A DNA stretch of 64,000 nt from Mesorhizobium ciceri biovar biserrulae WSM1271 (lineage in GTDB: Bacteria; Pseudomonadota; Alphaproteobacteria; Rhizobiales; Rhizobiaceae): positions 2,999,501 through 3,063,500 of the forward strand of contig NC_014923.1 of the NCBI RefSeq assembly GCF_000185905.1. Reading direction: 5' to 3'. Shown here one piece after another: positions 60,781 through 64,000 of this stretch. The notes below the pieces were generated by a model. That model had not been told where the DNA came from. It worked only from the letters and a program-made list of their open reading frames with translations, and did not search any database. Position 1 is the first letter of the stretch. Each line of letters opens with the position of its first letter. The position numbers and the translations under genes were made by a program.

Positions 60781-61839
60781 ATGCGGCTTTTGATACTCGG
60801 CACCGGCTGGATGGCGCAGGAACATGCCCGGCGCTTCAGCACCATCGAGGGCGTCGACATTGTCGGCGCGGTCGATGTCGATCCGGCGCGGGTCGGCGAG
60901 TTCGCCGACAGCTTTGACATTCCCAACCGCTTTACCGCACTGGAGGAGGCGCTGAACTGGGGTGAGTTCGACGCTGTGGCCAATGTCACGCCCGACCGCA
61001 TCCACCACCCGACCACCATGGCGCTGATCGCCGCCGGCAAGCCGGTGCTGTGCGAAAAGCCGCTGGCCGAAAACTTCGGCAAGGCGACCGAGATGGCCGA
61101 TGCCGCCGAGGCTGCCGGCATCGTCAACATGGTGAACCTCACCTATCGCAATGTGGCCGCGCTGCAGAAAGCGCGCCAGATGGTGCAAGCGGGCGAGATC
61201 GGCACCGTCAGGCATGTCGAGGCGTCCTATCTGCAGAGCTGGCTGGTGTCGAAATTCTGGGGCGACTGGCGCACCGATCCGAAATGGCTGTGGCGGCTGT
61301 CGCGCGGCCACGGTTCCAATGGCGTGCTCGGCGATGTCGGCATCCACATCCTCGATTTCGCCAGCTATGGCGCAGCCGTCGACATCGACCATGTATTCTG
61401 CCGGCTGCGCGCCTTCGACAAGGCGCCCGGCAACCGCATCGGCGACTACGGACTCGACGCCAATGACAGCTTCGCCATGACGCTGGATTTTTCCAACGGC
61501 GCCTTCGGCGTGGTGCATGCCAGCCGCTGGGCAACAGGCCATCTCAACGAACTGCGTCTGCGCATCTATGGCGAGAAGGGCGGCATCGAAGTGGTGCACA
61601 ATCTCGACGGTTCGACGCTCAAGGCATGCGTGGGGGAGAATGTCGAGAACGCCATATGGGAAGAGCTCGACCCCGGCACGGTGGAGACCAACTACCAGCG
61701 TTTCACTGACGCGGTGCGCACGGGCGTGCAGGCCGAACCGTCCTTCCGCCATGCAGCCGAATTGCAGAAGGTGCTGGATCTGGCCGTGGTGTCGGACGAG
61801 AAGCGGGCCGAGCTGCGGGCGAACGCGGAAACGCGGTGA
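60781..61839 (+). CDS. Gfo/Idh/MocA-family oxidoreductase
   Basis: The 352-residue protein has an N-terminal Rossmann fold (LLILGTGWMAQEHARRFSTI) and the family signature EKP in PVLCEKPLAENFGKATEMAD. The C-terminal alpha/beta domain has DVGIHILDFASYG, with the H thought to act in catalysis. ATG 60781 has AAGGAG upstream. It likely oxidises a sugar or inositol-like substrate with NAD(P). Probably in one operon with the SDR gene, 49 bp earlier. Confidence 0.86.
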   Translation: MRLLILGTGWMAQEHARRFSTIEGVDIVGAVDVDPARVGEFADSFDIPNRFTALEEALNWGEFDAVANVTPDRIHHPTTMALIAAGKPVLCEKPLAENFGKATEMADAAEAAGIVNMVNLTYRNVAALQKARQMVQAGEIGTVRHVEASYLQSWLVSKFWGDWRTDPKWLWRLSRGHGSNGVLGDVGIHILDFASYGAAVDIDHVFCRLRAFDKAPGNRIGDYGLDANDSFAMTLDFSNGAFGVVHASRWATGHLNELRLRIYGEKGGIEVVHNLDGSTLKACVGENVENAIWEELDPGTVETNYQRFTDAVRTGVQAEPSFRHAAELQKVLDLAVVSDEKRAELRANAETR

Positions 61840-61894
61840 GGGCTTGTACCTTGCGCCCATACCGCAGTAGCTGGAAGGGGCCGAGTTCTGTCAG

Positions 61895-62048
61895 CCCCCC
61901 TCTGGCCTGCCGGCCATCTCCCCCGCAAGGGGGGAGATCGGCAGCTTCAATTGCTGCGCCTGTCTTGCAACGCTGGAAATTTGCCGAAAGCAGATGAGAG
62001 CACAATCTCCTCCCTTGCGGGGGAGATGTCCGGCAGGACAGAGGGGGG
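61895..62048 (+). repeat. Pair of inverted 36-bp repeat elements
   Basis: The 274-bp gap 61840-62113 holds two facing elements, 61895-61930 and 62013-62048, identical at 34 of 36 positions when inverted. Each contains a small stem, GGCC-TGCC-GGCC in the first and GTCC-TGCC-GGAC in the second. The first runs on into GGGGGAGATCGGCAGC (up to 61945). Confidence 0.8.
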
Positions 62049-62113
62049 CGCTGTCCCTCCGGCATTTCGTGGTAAGTCATCAGTGCCCGCCTCCTGATCC
62101 GTGTCAGGTGGCT

Positions 62114-62761
62114 TCAGGGGCCGGTCACGAGCGAAAAAACCAGTTTCTGCAAATTCCCGCCATTGCCGAATTCGCTACGGTCGAAGTCGCGGCTTGCCTG
62201 CACCCGCGCCTTCGAGATCGCGTCGAGCCGCTTGACCACCTCGGCCCTGGTCTTGCTGCATTTGGGATCGTCGGCGACGGTCAGGCCGTCCGTCGCGGCT
62301 TGGATGTCGTGGACCATCTGGACCATGCTGGCGCCATGCACCTTCTCATGGGCGGCGACGCCGGCGATGAAGGTGTCCCAGTTCTTCTGGACGGCCGGCG
62401 GCAGGGAGCGGGAGGGTTTCGGCAAAGTGTAGGTGACGATCAGCTTCGGCCGCCCGGCCGTCAGCACGCAGTCCTTGCCGCTGGGCTTGTAATCCCTTAG
62501 CCCCCAGGTCAGCTTGAAATTGGTGTAGGCGATGGCGCGGGCAATGCCGAGCTTTGGCCCTTTCTCGCCGATCGAGCGGTAGAGTTCGGCGCCGGACTGG
62601 CCCGAGATCGCGTAGGGCTCGATCTTCTCGACCGGCTTCCACTCGGCATGAGCGGTGAGCGGCAAGGCCAGCAGGGCGGCAAAGGACAGACACAGGCGAA
62701 TGCAGGCTCTCAATCCAACTCTCCGCGAAACAGGACTGGCTGCCGCAAGGGGCAATGCCAT
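62114..62761 (-). CDS. DUF922 secreted protease-like protein
   Basis: The product is 215 residues from ATG 62761, which has AGGAAAAG upstream. It has a signal peptide (IRLCLSFAALLALPLTAHAE) and the metalloprotease motif HEKVH in AGVAAHEKVHGASMV, the H-E-x-x-H of the DUF922 family. The C-terminal helical part has two cysteines (KDCVL; DDPKCSKT). Periplasmic zinc protease activity is inferred from the motif. Divergent from the secreted protein at 62832. Confidence 0.78.
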   Translation of the reverse strand: MALPLAAASPVSRRVGLRACIRLCLSFAALLALPLTAHAEWKPVEKIEPYAISGQSGAELYRSIGEKGPKLGIARAIAYTNFKLTWGLRDYKPSGKDCVLTAGRPKLIVTYTLPKPSRSLPPAVQKNWDTFIAGVAAHEKVHGASMVQMVHDIQAATDGLTVADDPKCSKTRAEVVKRLDAISKARVQASRDFDRSEFGNGGNLQKLVFSLVTGP

Positions 62762-62831
62762 CGGATCGCTTTTCCTATATGCTGGCGACGGGCGCTGCAA
62801 ATGCCCTGAAGGCAGTCAATTGGGGGGAGCC

Positions 62832-63326
62832 ATGAGAGTTGCACATCTCGTCGTCGCCGGTGCGGTAGCGGTCCTGCAGGCCGCGCAACCGGCGTTTGCC
62901 GCGTCGTGCGGCGGCTGGAGCGCCAGGATGGAGGAAGACGAGGGCGGCAGCGTGCTGACGGCCTCGGTCTGCGGCGGGCCGAAAGGCGATGCGTATCTGA
63001 TGCTGACCTGTTTCGACACGCCGGTGCTGAGCTACGATCTCGGCGCCGACGGCCAGCAATTGGAGCCTGGCATCAGCGGTTCGTTCGCGTTCAAGGCCGA
63101 TGGCAAGACGGTAACTAAGGCGCTGCAGCTGGAGGCCATGTACAACTACTTCGTGGTCAACCTGGCGAAAGCCGATCCGCTGCTCGACCTGTTGCGCGGC
63201 AAGGGCGATGTGTCGGTCGGTTCAGCCAAATATGGCGAGATCAGCTTTCCGCTGAAGGGTTCAAGCGCGGCCATCGGCAAGGTGCTGGCGCAGTGCGGCA
63301 AGGCCCAGCCCGCCGATGGGGACTGA
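62832..63326 (+). CDS. Secreted protein of unknown family
   Basis: The 164-residue protein has a signal peptide (HLVVAGAVAVLQAAQPAFAA). Mature part with cysteines in ASCGGWSARMEED, SVCGGPKG, MLTCFDTP and LAQCGKA: four Cys, two likely disulfides. The beta-rich middle contains YDLGADGQQLEPGISGSFAF. No known domain. ATG has GGGGGGAGC upstream. Periplasmic, function unknown. Confidence 0.68.
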   Translation: MRVAHLVVAGAVAVLQAAQPAFAASCGGWSARMEEDEGGSVLTASVCGGPKGDAYLMLTCFDTPVLSYDLGADGQQLEPGISGSFAFKADGKTVTKALQLEAMYNYFVVNLAKADPLLDLLRGKGDVSVGSAKYGEISFPLKGSSAAIGKVLAQCGKAQPADGD

Positions 63327-63397
63327 GGACTTCGTCATCCGAGGGCCTCCGAGACGGAGCTGCGCTCCTGCTTCGCCCTAGGATTGTTTGAGCAGGA

Positions 63398-64000
63398 TCA
63401 GGTAGTTTGGCGGCCGGGACTGCGGCCCATCACCCCACCCAGTCGTACCGTCGCGGCCATCAGTTCCTCGTCCGAAAACCCGGAAAAACCCAGCACCAGG
63501 CCTTGCCGGGACGCCCCGCCGATGAACATCGAGGACAAGGCCCTGGCGCCGACACCTGCCGCCTTCGCCGCCTCGACGATCGCTGTGTCCGGCCCGGCGT
63601 GCGTTAGCGTCGCCATCAAGTGCAGCCCCTGTTCGGGCACGGTTACCTCGAGGGCATCGCCGCAATGCGTCTCGAGGCCGGCGACCAGCACGTCGCGCGC
63701 GGCTTGCACCCGGCGGCGCACGCGCCTGAGATGCGCGGCGAAATGGCCCTCGTTCAACAGGTCGGTCAGCGCGCCTTCGGCCAGCGTCGAGGGGAAGCGG
63801 TCGGAGCGCGCCCTGACCGCCATCACGGCATCGAGCAGCGCTTCGGGCACCACGATGTAGCCGATGCGCAGGCCGGGGAAGAGGATTTTCGAGAAGGTGC
63901 CGAGATAGGCGACACGGCCCGAGCCGTCCATGCCCTGCAGCGAGGTCAGCGGCGGGCCGGCATAGCGGAACTCGCTGTCGTAGTCGTCCTCGATGATCCA
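63398..64000 (-). CDS. MocR/PdxR-type aminotransferase-like regulator (partial)
   Basis: The frame is open to the window edge and encodes the last 200 residues. It holds the fold type I aminotransferase part: EDDYDSEFRY near the edge, then YLGTFSKILFPGLRIGYIVV with the PLP-lysine in S-K, and QGLHLMATLTHAGPDTAIVE. This pattern is typical of MocR regulators, in which the N-terminal GntR helix-turn-helix (outside the window) is fused to this domain. It may regulate a vitamin B6 or amino-acid gene. Confidence 0.85.
   Translation of the reverse strand, partial: WIIEDDYDSEFRYAGPPLTSLQGMDGSGRVAYLGTFSKILFPGLRIGYIVVPEALLDAVMAVRARSDRFPSTLAEGALTDLLNEGHFAAHLRRVRRRVQAARDVLVAGLETHCGDALEVTVPEQGLHLMATLTHAGPDTAIVEAAKAAGVGARALSSMFIGGASRQGLVLGFSGFSDEELMAATVRLGGVMGRSPGRQTT

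Overview
The window reads as chromosome or large replicon of a Rhizobiales alphaproteobacterium, most likely Mesorhizobium or a close relative. The basis is the high G+C, Usg and DUF982 proteins, a LexA site of the alphaproteobacterial form GAAC-N7-GAAC, many ABC importers with dedicated regulators, and G+C-rich palindromic intergenic repeats. I recognise no rRNA, tRNA, CRISPR array, prophage or intact insertion sequence. Species assignment is inference.

Layout. 1-5.7 kb: the end of a histidine kinase, then a ROK regulator, a sulfonate/taurine-type ABC importer and a sulfatase without signal peptide, which together suggest uptake of a sulfated compound and desulfation in the cytoplasm. 5.8-8.8 kb: RhtA-like exporter, AraC regulator, outer-membrane barrel. 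9.2-16.1 kb: a BMP-type (nucleoside-like) ABC importer on the minus strand, facing a LysR gene and an IPNS-like 2-oxoglutarate/Fe(II) oxygenase. 16.6-24.4 kb: two complete tandem copies of a three-subunit molybdenum hydroxylase of PaoABC type, with a divergent TetR gene and a perfect 20-bp palindrome between them. 25.3-35.2 kb: bestrophin-like channel, MDR dehydrogenase, DUF899 protein, TPR plus winged-helix regulator, beta-propeller protein, aldo/keto reductase, HerA-like ATPase, SDR and Usg. 35.5-38.2 kb: groES-groEL with two small genes behind. 38.6-45.5 kb: a ribitol-type operon (AraC regulator, sugar ABC importer, ribitol dehydrogenase, FGGY pentulokinase). 45.6-52 kb: bicupin protein and a DNA-damage island (SOS-boxed dinB, 2OG oxygenase, ogt, ada) enclosing an HxlR/DHFR-like pair. 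52.1-52.8 kb: a higBA toxin-antitoxin locus with twin operators. 52.8-64 kb: HxlR/DUF1330 pair, small secreted and SnoaL-like proteins, a 33-codon RiPP-precursor-like gene, a PAS-PAS-GGDEF-EAL protein, a BKACE/DUF849 enzyme, LysR with an atypical SDR and a Gfo/Idh/MocA dehydrogenase, a DUF922 protease-like protein, and a MocR-type gene cut by the window end.

The most notable non-coding signals are the LexA box of dinB, the paired operators of higBA, the TetR palindrome, a 30-bp direct repeat that probably serves the TPR-HTH regulator, an octamer repeat with inverted copies inside the ribitol operon, and several hairpin repeat families whose copies differ by compensatory base changes. Functions are inferred from sequence motifs and gene context; no database search was possible.
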